64,000 nt of DNA, from contig PAQF01000025.1 in assembly GCA_002709695.1 (NCBI GenBank), positions 1 through 64,000 of the forward strand. The letters run 5' to 3'. Every line of letters starts with the position of its first letter. The stretch's first letter is position 1. Of the stretch, positions 55,102 through 64,000 are shown piece by piece. Origin of the DNA: Candidatus Poribacteria bacterium. GTDB taxonomy: Bacteria > Poribacteria > WGA-4E > UBA9662. Position numbers and translations under genes: made by a program. The notes beneath the pieces were generated by a model. That model did not search any database. It was not told the DNA's origin and saw only the letters and a program-made list of their open reading frames with translations.

Positions 55102-58092
55102 TTACTCCAAAATGACAATGGTTGACTCCAGGGAATCAATCAAATAAAACTTACCTGTTTCGGGATAGTAACTGAACACTTCGGCTGAAGCAGCAACCAA
55201 GATATTCCTTATAATGATTTGGGTCGGCATTTCAATCCCACTGAGCATCCCATCACGGTCAACAACATAACCTACTTCACGTCCATCATGTGAAAAACGT
55301 ACCGCGGCAACCCCGATAGGTGATTTGGTAATTGATAATCGATTCACTTCTACTTGCTGTCGAATATCAATGACAGACAAACCACCAGAAAATTGGCTCG
55401 TGACATACACGTAGCTACCTGAACTAGCCACCGCTATCGCATCCGGCCGATTAAACACATTAATTTTCTTAATCTCTTTTTCAGTTACTAAATCAACTAC
55501 AGAAACAGTCGCCTCCCCATAATTACAAATGTAAAGATACTTACCATTAGGAGAAATAACCATTGCACCAGGTTGTTTCCCAACCCAAATACGGTTTGTC
55601 CGCGCAGGAATTGATATATCAACAACAGCAACCCGATCTTCCCGTAACAGCGAAACATACAGTTTCGAAATCCCCATGATGCATTCCGATGGATAATCAC
55701 CAACCCGAAACTCACCAACATCAAGGTTAACCCCTGTATCAACCAGCTTGATCCGATCTATGGCCGAAGCAGCAACGTAGACTTCAGACCGTTTAGAACT
55801 AGTAGCAACACCAACCGGCACACATGCCTGATCCCACTTGAGGGGAATAGTAGTCACAGTTCGTTCAGTGTCAAGATTAACCACAGCCACAGTATCATCA
55901 GCCTGATTAGTAACATAGGCACGCCGGTTGCCGTATGCTATCCGTTTGGGGCTTGTCAATCGGGCAGCATCTCTAATCTTTCCTATTCTCCGCACCACTG
56001 GACTTAAAAACAACTCGATCTCCCCCAGCCCTGAACTAGTTTTTACGATGCCTTTCCTGCTGAAAAAACCGTCTGAAGAAACAATAATTTCATAACTACC
56101 TTCCTGTAGATACGAAAAGCCGAAACTGCCATCTGATTTCGATTGCTCAACTTTTGACTGGAACTTAATATTTGCCTGACTGATAGGCTTTAACGTTTTA
56201 ACATCTCGAATAAATCCATTGATCTGCCCAGTTTTTTTCATTCGTACAAAAAGTGTCTTATTACCACCATTACTGCTAATGCGGATTGGTGTCCTATATT
56301 GCCTAGCATCAAGCTGTGATCGATCGACAGACAAAGTCATTTTAATGACTTCCCCTTCTTCTAAGAACCCTTTCATCGGTACAAGAGACACCCAATCTTC
56401 CTCTAACTCTGCAGTCCAATAAAGCAACCCTTCACCACTATTTTGCAACACAAAGTTTTTAGGCTTTAAAGAAGTGCCAAAATCGATTTCCTCCGACACA
56501 AGACTCAAAACCGGTTGAGGAACCTGCATAGTCACATTCACAGTTTGGCGCCCCACTCCCGCTTCAACCTGAACACGAGTCGTGTGTGATCCAGGAGGCA
56601 AATCGCCACGATCCACTAACAACTGAACTACGTCAATCTCCTTACCAGTCTCACCCGATCGAGGTTTTATAGTTAACCAACGGGCATCATTTATAACTTG
56701 CCACTTCAATATACCAGCACCGAAATTCTGAACTCGGAACGTCTTTTCAGATTCTTTGGAATTAAACACAACAATCGGTGTTGAAACAAAGAGTTGAGGG
56801 CGATCAACAACCTCTAAACTAACCGTGATATCTGCCTGACCAAAATCTTTGGCATCAACTCTCAAACTGGCCAAATGCTCGCCTGGCGGCAGATGAGTTC
56901 GATCAACGGTTACAGTAATACGATCCGTTTCACCTTCACTACTACCAGCTTTTGGATCAAAAGTCAGCCAGTCTTCGCCACCATAAATCTCCCACTCCAC
57001 AATGCCAGAACCACTATTACTAATAGTGAAACTGCTGACACCAAGGTTCAACCCCATATCGATCGAGTCACCTGAGACACTCAAGACCGGATTTACTGTC
57101 TTAATCGTCACGTAAACCCTTTCTTCATCATCATTTGCGCTGAAAACGAGGTTTTCGCTAACTCTTCCACTAAGAGGGTATTTCCTGAGTTGGTCCAAGA
57201 CAATCTTAATAATCAGAGTATCTGATTGTCCTGACAATAAAAGACCCTTTTGCGGACTAACGGTAAACCAATCCGCATGGCTCAATTTATTGACCTGCCA
57301 TTCAAGTGTCCCCGTCCCACTATTTCGGATTCGAAACATTTTAAACTCGCGCGTCAACCCAAAATCCAGCGTATTTGTACTGAGTGACAACTTAGGATAC
57401 GCAGGAACAATCATTCGGACAGGCAGAGTAAAAGATTGGTCCCAATCAGAGACAACAGAGATTATCCCTTCCAACCGAGCAGGAGTTTTTGGTCGTACGG
57501 ACACAAGGGTGATTATTTGTTCTCCATTAGCTTGTAGTTCCCCGCTATCCAGTTCAAAGACCAACCAATCTACGTCAGATGATATTGCCCAATTTAATTT
57601 ACCACTACCACTATTTTTAATTGTCAATTGCTGCTGAAGCAAAGTCTCACCAAAATCTATAAGGTCAACTTCCACACTCAAGATCCCAACGACAAAAACC
57701 GCTTGTGTCGTCGGTGATTTTTCGCCTTCGACCTCTTTCTGACCTTCTGTTAATCTTACTCCGGAAACCCGATAGAAATAGGTTCGATCCACTTCCAACC
57801 CTGCATCAACAATACGCAGTTCTTTAGTAGTAGCAATACGCTGAAAACCTTCCTCTGTTTGCAATGAACGATAAACATAATAATAATCGGAATTCTGGCT
57901 GGCAACCCAAGTCAGAACGATAGCATCCTGAGTAACTTCGGCTTGCACATTCGTTACAATTCTAGGAACAATTTGAGGAACGGGATCCGAGTCATCTTCC
58001 TGACATCCAAACATCAAAGCTAATACCAAGTACAATACCACTACAACAAGATAATTAATGTATTTTAGGAAAGATCGGATTACTTTTTTCAA
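55102..58092 (-). CDS. Lipoprotein with FN3, five BACON-like repeats, carboxypeptidase-regulatory and YVTN propeller
   Basis: A 996-aa predicted lipoprotein. Hydrophobic residues 10-28 end in a lipobox (LMFGC, cysteine at about 30). An FN3-like domain follows (VTQDAIVLTWVASQN, about 48-130), then five BACON/Ig-like repeats with a recurring NSGSGxLxW...DWL core (about 135-640). A carboxypeptidase-regulatory-like module (GFIRDVKTLKPISQANIKF) comes next, and finally a YVTN-type propeller (RAYVTNQADDTVAVVNLD, KYLYICNYGEATVSVVDL). BACON and FN3 domains bind carbohydrate or act as spacers, so a surface-anchored adhesin or mucin-binding protein is likely. It is convergent with sppA. Confidence 0.88.
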   Translation of the reverse strand: MKKVIRSFLKYINYLVVVVLYLVLALMFGCQEDDSDPVPQIVPRIVTNVQAEVTQDAIVLTWVASQNSDYYYVYRSLQTEEGFQRIATTKELRIVDAGLEVDRTYFYRVSGVRLTEGQKEVEGEKSPTTQAVFVVGILSVEVDLIDFGETLLQQQLTIKNSGSGKLNWAISSDVDWLVFELDSGELQANGEQIITLVSVRPKTPARLEGIISVVSDWDQSFTLPVRMIVPAYPKLSLSTNTLDFGLTREFKMFRIRNSGTGTLEWQVNKLSHADWFTVSPQKGLLLSGQSDTLIIKIVLDQLRKYPLSGRVSENLVFSANDDEERVYVTIKTVNPVLSVSGDSIDMGLNLGVSSFTISNSGSGIVEWEIYGGEDWLTFDPKAGSSEGETDRITVTVDRTHLPPGEHLASLRVDAKDFGQADITVSLEVVDRPQLFVSTPIVVFNSKESEKTFRVQNFGAGILKWQVINDARWLTIKPRSGETGKEIDVVQLLVDRGDLPPGSHTTRVQVEAGVGRQTVNVTMQVPQPVLSLVSEEIDFGTSLKPKNFVLQNSGEGLLYWTAELEEDWVSLVPMKGFLEEGEVIKMTLSVDRSQLDARQYRTPIRISSNGGNKTLFVRMKKTGQINGFIRDVKTLKPISQANIKFQSKVEQSKSDGSFGFSYLQEGSYEIIVSSDGFFSRKGIVKTSSGLGEIELFLSPVVRRIGKIRDAARLTSPKRIAYGNRRAYVTNQADDTVAVVNLDTERTVTTIPLKWDQACVPVGVATSSKRSEVYVAASAIDRIKLVDTGVNLDVGEFRVGDYPSECIMGISKLYVSLLREDRVAVVDISIPARTNRIWVGKQPGAMVISPNGKYLYICNYGEATVSVVDLVTEKEIKKINVFNRPDAIAVASSGSYVYVTSQFSGGLSVIDIRQQVEVNRLSITKSPIGVAAVRFSHDGREVGYVVDRDGMLSGIEMPTQIIIRNILVAASAEVFSYYPETGKFYLIDSLESTIVILE

Positions 58093-58175
58093 TCTTACAC
58101 CTCAACTCGAGATCACCTTAGCATGAAGACTTACGCGTCCAAACAACCTACGCTTTTTATCAACTTTCCCTTACT

Positions 58176-59228
58176 CTAAATCCAACCATGTCGTGTAATA
58201 ATAGGTGTGCCGGACGTCTGATTAGACCAACTTCCACCACTTTCAAGCATAATTTCCTGACCGAGGATCGAGGATTGTTCCGCGGCAAAAAGAATCTCCA
58301 TTATGTGGCGTCCCCATTCACCATGAGTTGGCACCTCAATATCCTTTTCAATAGCTTCGGCAAACGCTTTCCATTCATTATGAAACTCAGCAGGAGGATC
58401 TTCAAAGGGAACATCTTCCCATTTCTCATTTTTCCCAACCTTAACGAATTTTTCTCCGTGCTGACTGAACCTAAGTGATCCATTAGCACAAATCACCTGA
58501 CACTCATAATTGGGGCCACCATCGGCATACCCAACGGCTACCGCTACTCCAGCGAAGCCGCTCTTATACCGAATGAAAGCAGTAGCAGAGTCATCTCCCG
58601 CCTGATAGTGAGCCCGTGCACCAATGGAGGCTGACACTGATACCGCTTGTGAAGCCATAATCCACGTGAGACGATCCACCACATGAACACCATTAGTCAA
58701 CCACATACCTCCACCATGGTAGCGACTACGATATTGCGGGCGGCGTCCTTTATAATTCCAGTTCTTTGACATATAACACACTGCTGTAATAATAGGGCCT
58801 AATTCGCCCGAATCGAGGATTTCCTTTGCTTTCAAGCTGGTACCATAAAAGTGCTGAGTATATCCGATCATCAATTTGACATCGTTAGCTGCTGCTGCAA
58901 CAATCATATCATCACACTGCTCCAAACTTATAGCCATCGGCTTCTCTACCAACACATGCTTGCCAGCATTGCAAGAATCAACTGTTAATTTATGGTGAAG
59001 TTGATGTCCCAACGTAATAGCTACTGCATCAACTTCTTCATCCTGAAGAAGCTCAACATGAGAAACGTAGCCTTTAGGCACAGCATATCTTTCCATAAAT
59101 TGTTGTCGTTTATCTTCAAACAAATCGGCAACTGCAACTACCTCGATATTGTCTAAGGTTGCAATCGCATCGCCATGAGCTCGGGCAATTCCACCTAAAC
59201 CGATGATACCAACTCGAAGTTTACTCAT
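58176..59228 (-). CDS. Gfo/Idh/MocA family oxidoreductase
   Basis: A 350-aa family member with Rossmann start VGIIGLGGIARAHGDAIA, EKP in HVLVEKPMAISLEQ, and the C-terminal domain with GGGMWLTNGVHVVDRL (active-site histidine region). AGGAAAATT precedes the ATG. It stands between the lipoprotein gene and a long empty region, on the same strand as the lipoprotein, which follows after 83 bases; co-transcription is possible. The substrate is unknown. Confidence 0.9.
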   Translation of the reverse strand: MSKLRVGIIGLGGIARAHGDAIATLDNIEVVAVADLFEDKRQQFMERYAVPKGYVSHVELLQDEEVDAVAITLGHQLHHKLTVDSCNAGKHVLVEKPMAISLEQCDDMIVAAAANDVKLMIGYTQHFYGTSLKAKEILDSGELGPIITAVCYMSKNWNYKGRRPQYRSRYHGGGMWLTNGVHVVDRLTWIMASQAVSVSASIGARAHYQAGDDSATAFIRYKSGFAGVAVAVGYADGGPNYECQVICANGSLRFSQHGEKFVKVGKNEKWEDVPFEDPPAEFHNEWKAFAEAIEKDIEVPTHGEWGRHIMEILFAAEQSSILGQEIMLESGGSWSNQTSGTPIITRHGWI

Positions 59229-59642
59229 TCACAATTTTCCTTCCAACATTTAATCACCGTTCAAAATAATCAAGCGGACAGAATATCTAATAGTATAATT
59301 AGAATTTACCCGGATAAACATATTTTTTTATATAGTCAGCCAAAACTGTTTGTACACTCGGAAAAGAAACAACATCAACAATAATAAGGATACAGAATTT
59401 AAATAACAAGTAACGGATACGAAGAGCCTCACTGTCAAGCTTATAGGTGAGAAAGAAGCCAAAACTACAATAGAATCTAAGTCTAAGATGGGGTTTCATA
59501 GGCAATTGTCACCCAGAAATCCTAGAGTAACTAGACCGGTTTTATTGATTGACCGCAAATATAACAGGAGCCCATAACAATGTCTAATTCAACAGGAAGG
59601 TAAGAAAAACAAAGCAAACGAATCTTATGACCGAACACAACC
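59229..59642. other. Intergenic region upstream of Gfo gene
   Basis: No gene is supported. The 68-aa ORF on the minus strand (59299-59505) has no ribosome site and no recognised family. A TATAAT-like sequence near 59290 lies on the + strand and faces away from the Gfo gene. The region must contain the minus-strand promoter of the Gfo gene. Confidence 0.45.
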
Positions 59643-59671
59643 AAAAAAGGAGTCCTGTAAAACAGGACTCC
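59643..59671 (-). terminator. Rho-independent terminator of LamG paralogue 3
   Basis: Perfect 10-base arms GGAGTCCTGT/ACAGGACTCC around a three-base loop, followed on the minus strand by six T (59648-59643). It lies about 54 bases after the LamG stop. Confidence 0.92.
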
Positions 59672-59724
59672 ATTCTAAAACCAGAAAAATATCTTCTGAA
59701 TGAATCAAAATCAATACCTGAGGA

Positions 59725-60474
59725 TTAATAATTTGTCTTAATATTGCCCCAGACGTTAACCAATTTGCCACTAGCTTCTACTGACAATGGCTTCATTAAA
59801 GCACCAATCTCCTTCTTCGTCAAAGGCACATCCAAATAGGCAACTTCATCAATAACCCCTTCGAAGTAATCTACGGCTGCATCATTAGAGAATCCAACCC
59901 AAACACGTTTTTGCCAATCAAAATCAGAATGGTCATAGTCATGCGTTCCAACCTTTTCTCCATCAACGTAAGCTGTTTGGCCCTTTTTGTCTTGCACAAC
60001 TAAAGCAATATGATGCCATTTACCATCTGCTACTTTTTTTCCGGTTTGCCAACCGGGCCCCTTCCAAGTTCTAAAACTGATTTGTCCACCAGCCAAAAAG
60101 AAATGCCGATCATGCCCACCAGCACCAGCAGCACCATCCAGAACAGAATAAATCCCTACATTTCCCTCACTGGTTTTGATCCATAGAGCCATGGTAAAAT
60201 TAGATTCAGGAACATCAATCACAGTCTCGATGTAGGAATTTCCACTACCAAATTTGATGCCTGCCCCAAACTTACCTTTTTTTTCACGTTTTGCTCCGTT
60301 CATCAGCTCGCCATCATTGCCTTCACCACTGATGTCTTTAACTTTATTCCCGTTACCCTTGTCAAAAGAATAATGAATCACGAAGTTTTTATCAAATTTA
60401 TTAGCTGCACTACCAACCTTTCCAAAGACAATAACCAAACTCATTATCCATAAAGTCAATGCTAAAGTTCTCAT
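59725..60474 (-). CDS. Secreted LamG domain protein, paralogue 3
   Basis: A 249-aa exported protein: signal peptide (hydrophobic residues ~3-21, ending GSAAN), LamG domain with HYSFDKGNGNKVKDISGEGNDGEL, FTMALWIKTSEGNVG, YVDGEKVGTHDYDHS and AYLDVPLTKKEIG, and the shared tail GKLVNVWGNIKTNY. It is a close paralogue of the gene just upstream (60673-61413), and the pair mirrors the pair at 17122-18914 elsewhere in the window. A terminator follows. Ligand and role are unknown. Confidence 0.88.
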   Translation of the reverse strand: MRTLALTLWIMSLVIVFGKVGSAANKFDKNFVIHYSFDKGNGNKVKDISGEGNDGELMNGAKREKKGKFGAGIKFGSGNSYIETVIDVPESNFTMALWIKTSEGNVGIYSVLDGAAGAGGHDRHFFLAGGQISFRTWKGPGWQTGKKVADGKWHHIALVVQDKKGQTAYVDGEKVGTHDYDHSDFDWQKRVWVGFSNDAAVDYFEGVIDEVAYLDVPLTKKEIGALMKPLSVEASGKLVNVWGNIKTNY

Positions 60475-60518
60475 TGATTCCTAACGCCTCCACTGTTCAG
60501 AAAACACAGAATATTGTT

Positions 60519-60650
60519 AAAAAAAAAACGGTGTAGGAACGCATAACGCAACTAGCCATTAACAACATCGTTGCCACCCTGCAAGCAAGATCCTTTAGAT
60601 CATTCAACCTTCATATACATGAAAGCCACAGGATGTTACGCTTCTACACC
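60519..60650 (-). terminator. Structured 3' element of LamG paralogue 4
   Basis: On the minus strand, GGTGTAG (60650-60644, continuing imperfectly to AAGCGTAAC) pairs with CTACACC (60536-60530, extended by GTTATGCG), followed by a run of ten A on the + strand (60519-60528), i.e. T on the minus strand. The enclosed ~107 bases include a CAAC/GTTG hairpin. The layout resembles the elements downstream of the LamG genes at 17122 and 18099. Confidence 0.5.
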
Positions 60651-60672
60651 ATTTTCAAATCAATTGGGTTAT

Positions 60673-61413
60673 TTAATGACTGGTCTTAATATCACTCCAA
60701 GTACTAGCTAATTTGCCTTTAGGCTCTACAGGAACCATCAATTTCATCTTAACCTGATCCCCTGTTAAGGCCGCAGCAGTATAGGAAGCTCCATCAATGA
60801 CTCCGTTGAAGTAATCCTTTGCAGCATCATTGGAAAAACCAATCCAAACACGTTTTTGCCAATCAAAATCAGAATGGTCGTAGGCATGCGTTCCAACCTT
60901 TTCTCCATCAACGTAAGCTGTTTGACCTCCGCCATCCTTAGCGACCAAGGCAATATGATGCCATTTACCATCCGCTACGTTTCTGTCTGTAGCCCAGGCA
61001 GGCCCTTTCCAAGTCCTAAAATTGATTTTACCGTCTTTCAAAAAGAAATGGCGATCATGTCCACCAGCCCCTTTAGGACCATCCAGAACAGAATAAATTC
61101 CCACATCACCTGCATCAGTTTTAACCCATACTCCCATGGTGAAATTTTTCTCCGGCACATCTACAACCACTTCGACGTGGCCATCATTACCATCAAGTTG
61201 TACTCCACCACCAGAATAACCGTTAGCAATCCACTTAGCACCACCTTTTAATTCACCGTTATTTCCATTTTCACTGGAATCTTTACCAGGATTTCCTTGA
61301 TCATTGAAAGTAAGGTTATACACATGAGGTAATCCAGTGACTTTTGCCTGAACGACAACTCCAAATGTCATCACCAAACCCAAAGCCAACAGAACTAGCA
61401 TGAAATTTTTCAT
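60673..61413 (-). CDS. Secreted LamG domain protein, paralogue 4
   Basis: A 246-aa exported protein with signal peptide (hydrophobic ~5-20, ending VVQAK) and LamG motifs VYNLTFNDQGNPGKDSS, FTMGVWVKTDAGDVG, YVDGEKVGTHAYDHS and WIGFSNDAAKDYF, ending GKLASTWSDIKTSH. AGGAG lies eight bases before the ATG. It is the upstream member of the second LamG pair. No catalytic residues are visible. LamG folds bind glycans, so a matrix-binding role is plausible but unproven. Confidence 0.88.
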   Translation of the reverse strand: MKNFMLVLLALGLVMTFGVVVQAKVTGLPHVYNLTFNDQGNPGKDSSENGNNGELKGGAKWIANGYSGGGVQLDGNDGHVEVVVDVPEKNFTMGVWVKTDAGDVGIYSVLDGPKGAGGHDRHFFLKDGKINFRTWKGPAWATDRNVADGKWHHIALVAKDGGGQTAYVDGEKVGTHAYDHSDFDWQKRVWIGFSNDAAKDYFNGVIDGASYTAAALTGDQVKMKLMVPVEPKGKLASTWSDIKTSH

Positions 61414-61975
61414 AAATTACAACTCCTAATCACTATTATTTGCAAGCACCTAACCCAAGAAAACACATTTAAATAGTGTCCTCTATCAGCAAGATATATA
61501 CAGCACCTTGCTTGACTTGGTATTCTACCATACTTAGCTCACTCGGTCAATTACCCAATTAGGAACAAATCTAAATTTAACAAACATATCAAAACAAACT
61601 GCAGTTTACATCCATCGAATTACCTTAGTTTCGCAAGAAGTTTTTCTCCACAGAAACCATTTTCTATCAATCATGCAACCGAGATGATGCTAGCCACCAA
61701 CTTTACTCCTGAAAACTTCTCAACACCCTTCAACTTTCATTAATCTTTCCCCTATAATTCGAACCAAAAGTATATAATTTACTTAAAATCAGATTAACTG
61801 ACAAAAATTGCCTAGAAACCTAAGTTTCCCAGAATCGAATTTCTACTACCACACACAAGGATTTAAAAACTCTGGGAGTTTACAACCATAACCAGCACTA
61901 GGCTAACCTTCCTCTCACTATAGGAATCTAAACACAATCAATATAATTGAGCAAAATATCGTAGGCGGCATAAAA
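61414..61975. other. Long divergent intergenic region
   Basis: More than 550 bases between LamG paralogue 4 (-) and the sulfatase (+). Two TATAAT boxes (61753-61758 and 61773-61778) lack clear -35 partners. No gene, RNA or strong palindrome is recognisable. Confidence 0.45.
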
Positions 61976-63313
61976 ATGAGCGACAAACCTCGGCCAAATA
62001 TCCTATTCTTATTCCCCGATCAGCTCCGTTTCGACTGGACCAGTAATAACCAAGACCTACCCATACGAACCCCATATTTGGATCAACTCCAACAATCAGG
62101 TATGACTTTCACTAAAACTATCTGTTCATCACCTCTATGTGCTCCTAGTCGTGCCAGTTTGGCATCAGGCAAGGAATATGATCATTGTCCTGTAAAAGAT
62201 AACCAAGACAACTATCCACTGAACGAATATACTTTTTATCGCCAACTTCGTGAGTCAGGTTACCATGTCCTAGGTTGCGGAAAACTTGACCTTAATAAAG
62301 GTTCTTGCATTTCAGGTCAACCAGCATGGGGACTAGATGGCAAAAAATTCCTGAACGAATGGGGCTTTTCAAATGGTATCAACAATGAAGGTAAAATGGA
62401 TGGTGTAAATAGTGGTAGAAACAAACCACATGGTCCCTATATGAAGTACCTTGAAGAACAAGGCCTAAGGGAAAGGCATATACAAGACTTTGACTTGCGC
62501 CGAAGTAAAAAATGCGCAACTTTCTCTACCCCTTTGCCCGATGTATCCTATTGTGATAACTGGATTGGTCAAAACGGTTTGAAGCTGATAAATTCAGTTC
62601 CAGTTGGTGAGTCATGGTTCCTTCAGGTCAACTTCACCGGCCCACATGCACCTATGGACATCACTAAAAGTATGGCTGAACTGTACCAACATGAGGTTTT
62701 TCCACTGCCTGATGATGATCAGTTCCCAGCCGAAACTCATCAAGCCATTCGAAGAAACTATGCCGCTATGATTGAGAACATTGATCGCTGGATCGGATTA
62801 TATTTAGAAGTACTTGAAAAACGAGGTGATTTATATAATACCTTGATTGTATTCAGCAGCGATCACGGCGAGATGCTTGGTGACCATGGACGATGGGGAA
62901 AAGGAGCCCCTTACCACCCATCTGTAAGCGTTCCATTGGTTGTATCAGGACCAAAAGTCGGGCAAAAAATTGTCTCAACTTTACCAACCACCATCCTTGA
63001 TTTAACCGCTACTTTTCTGGAATACGCCAATTTAAAGATCCCAGCAGAGATGGATAGCCTCTCTTTAAAACCCTTATTGGAAGGACAAACTAATGTTCAT
63101 CGGGATTATGTATTCTCGGGCTTAAACAAGTGGAGACTAGTTTACAATGGCCGTTATAAACTGATCAATAATTGGCAGAAAGACGACTTGTTATTTGACA
63201 CAGAAACTGACCCTAATGAATTGAACAATTTATCACTTAATCCGAAATATCAAGACCACCTAAACCAACTTAATCGGCAGTTGGAAAAGCACAAACTAAA
63301 TACGACCTCATAA
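61976..63313 (+). CDS. Sulfatase with formylglycine motif
   Basis: A 445-aa type I sulfatase. The cysteine converted to formylglycine is C55 in SSPLCAPSRASLASG, giving CxPSR. Calcium- and sulfate-site residues include an early acidic site in LFPDQLRFD, and the C-terminal FSSDHGEMLGDHGRWGKG with the conserved DHGE...H. No signal peptide is evident at the N-terminus (MSDKPRPNILFLF), so the enzyme may be cytosolic. It is followed after ~100 bases by a galactokinase-like gene, consistent with breakdown of sulfated galactose-containing polysaccharide. The substrate is inferred only. Confidence 0.93.
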   Translation: MSDKPRPNILFLFPDQLRFDWTSNNQDLPIRTPYLDQLQQSGMTFTKTICSSPLCAPSRASLASGKEYDHCPVKDNQDNYPLNEYTFYRQLRESGYHVLGCGKLDLNKGSCISGQPAWGLDGKKFLNEWGFSNGINNEGKMDGVNSGRNKPHGPYMKYLEEQGLRERHIQDFDLRRSKKCATFSTPLPDVSYCDNWIGQNGLKLINSVPVGESWFLQVNFTGPHAPMDITKSMAELYQHEVFPLPDDDQFPAETHQAIRRNYAAMIENIDRWIGLYLEVLEKRGDLYNTLIVFSSDHGEMLGDHGRWGKGAPYHPSVSVPLVVSGPKVGQKIVSTLPTTILDLTATFLEYANLKIPAEMDSLSLKPLLEGQTNVHRDYVFSGLNKWRLVYNGRYKLINNWQKDDLLFDTETDPNELNNLSLNPKYQDHLNQLNRQLEKHKLNTTS

Positions 63314-63412
63314 CTCATGACTTTGATACATCTATGGCAATAACCAGTAGCACATCAGCGAAATCATTTTAAATACGTTAATATCACTACCACCCCTTGA
63401 AAGAGGCAACAT

Positions 63413-64000
63413 TTGAAACAACATTCACTTGAAAAATGGAGACAGTTCTTCAACTCACGGAAACAAGCTAACTATGTCAAATTAATTGATCACTTTGAAA
63501 GCGTTTTCGGCAATCAATCAGAAACCGTTATTGCGAAAGCTCCTGGTCGCGTTAACCTGATTGGCATGCACATTGATCATCAAGGAGGAGCTGTTAACCC
63601 CATAGCAATTAGTGAAACACGAGTAATTGCGCAACCTAGACCTGATGATAAAATCATCCTAAAAAATATGAACCCAAAATTCGAAAAGAGATCCTTCCAA
63701 ATTTCGGAGATTTTACCAAAAAAACCAATTGATTGGTCAACTTGGACACAAGAAGTTAGTACTAAACGACAAAAAGCAGGGGCTCCAGTCGATTGGTCCG
63801 ATTACGTAAAGGCAGTTATCCTAATGCTTCAGGAAGATCAACGCCAACCGGATGGATCCTATCGTAAAAACTTTAGTGGTATGAATGTACTAGTTGAGAG
63901 TGACCTGCCAGTTGCTGCTGGATTATCATCATCTTCTTCATTAGTCGTAGCAGCCGCTTACACCATAATAGCCATTAACGATCTTTCGTATGCTCCCAAT
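63413..64000 (+). CDS. Galactokinase-like GHMP kinase, 3' truncated by window edge
   Basis: Absent from the ORF track because it starts at TTG and runs off the window. AAGAGG lies six bases before the TTG at 63413, and the frame is open for all 196 codons to base 64000. The galactokinase signature appears as APGRVNLIGMHIDHQGG (the usual GEHTDYNGG is altered to GMHIDHQGG). The GHMP ATP-binding motif follows as PVAAGLSSSSSLVVAAA. It probably phosphorylates galactose or a related sugar or derivative. Its place after a sulfatase suggests processing of desulfated sugar. Confidence 0.85.
   Translation, partial: MKQHSLEKWRQFFNSRKQANYVKLIDHFESVFGNQSETVIAKAPGRVNLIGMHIDHQGGAVNPIAISETRVIAQPRPDDKIILKNMNPKFEKRSFQISEILPKKPIDWSTWTQEVSTKRQKAGAPVDWSDYVKAVILMLQEDQRQPDGSYRKNFSGMNVLVESDLPVAAGLSSSSSLVVAAAYTIIAINDLSYAPN

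Noticed and set aside
59299-59505. 68-aa minus-strand ORF upstream of the Gfo gene
   Set aside because: No ribosome site, no recognisable motif, and composition typical of AT-rich noncoding DNA.

Overview
The window is AT-rich bacterial chromosome from an uncultured-type lineage. It mixes housekeeping genes (nadA, grpE-dnaK, prfA-prmC, uppP, htrA, comM, sppA, a PduO-type adenosyltransferase) with a large secreted and catabolic repertoire: four small LamG proteins, five Gfo/Idh/MocA oxidoreductases, two phytanoyl-CoA dioxygenase (PhyH) proteins, a sulfatase, NHL and PQQ-type propellers, a BACON/YVTN lipoprotein, a giant C25 peptidase with a type IX secretion sorting domain, and a multihaem cytochrome fused to TPRs. 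That combination resembles Candidatus Poribacteria or a related PVC/FCB lineage. This is inference from gene content; no rRNA gene is present to test it. No tRNA, rRNA, CRISPR array, insertion sequence or prophage was recognised.

Layout. 1-4431 (+): a truncated coiled-coil protein, a secreted terpenoid-cyclase-like toroid protein and a secreted PA14 protein built from a repeated small module. 4514-5599 (-): nadA. 6274-10940 (+): grpE-dnaK, then prfA-prmC. 11024-16649 (-): a five-gene set (Gfo, NHL propeller, Gfo, 2-hydroxyacid dehydrogenase, enolase-superfamily dehydratase) that looks like sugar-acid catabolism. 16650-19847: two paralogous LamG genes in unusually palindrome-rich intergenic DNA that also holds a start-less coding remnant. 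19848-24284 (-): a CoA-binding protein, uppP, a PQQ-like propeller and two PhyH paralogues. 24552-28351: a serine hydrolase (+), htrA (-) and a DUF502 membrane protein (-). 28501-39792 (+): adenosyltransferase, SDR, C25 peptidase, multihaem cytochrome-TPR and a Gfo oxidoreductase. 39755-41736 (-): a cyclic-nucleotide-binding protein overlapping a zinc-ribbon K+ channel. 42088-47260 (+): a beta-helix/TPR protein and a membrane-anchored VWA protein. 47274-53074 (-): a tight four-gene operon of a heterodimeric ABC exporter, comM and a histidine phosphatase. 53309-55096 (+): sppA. 55102-61413 (-): a BACON/YVTN lipoprotein, a Gfo oxidoreductase and a second LamG pair. 61976-64000 (+): a sulfatase and the start of a galactokinase-like gene that runs off the window.

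How the genes fit together. The sulfatase, galactokinase-like kinase, Gfo enzymes, enolase-superfamily dehydratase and hydroxyacid dehydrogenase suggest desulfation and breakdown of sugars or sugar acids from sulfated polysaccharide or host matrix. The LamG, BACON, PA14 and C25/T9SS proteins form the exported surface layer. The most distinctive unexplained signals are three: the LamG quartet, which shares a C-terminal tail signature and structured 3' ends; the palindrome-rich DNA around the first LamG pair; and the split cyclic-nucleotide sensor/K+ channel pair.
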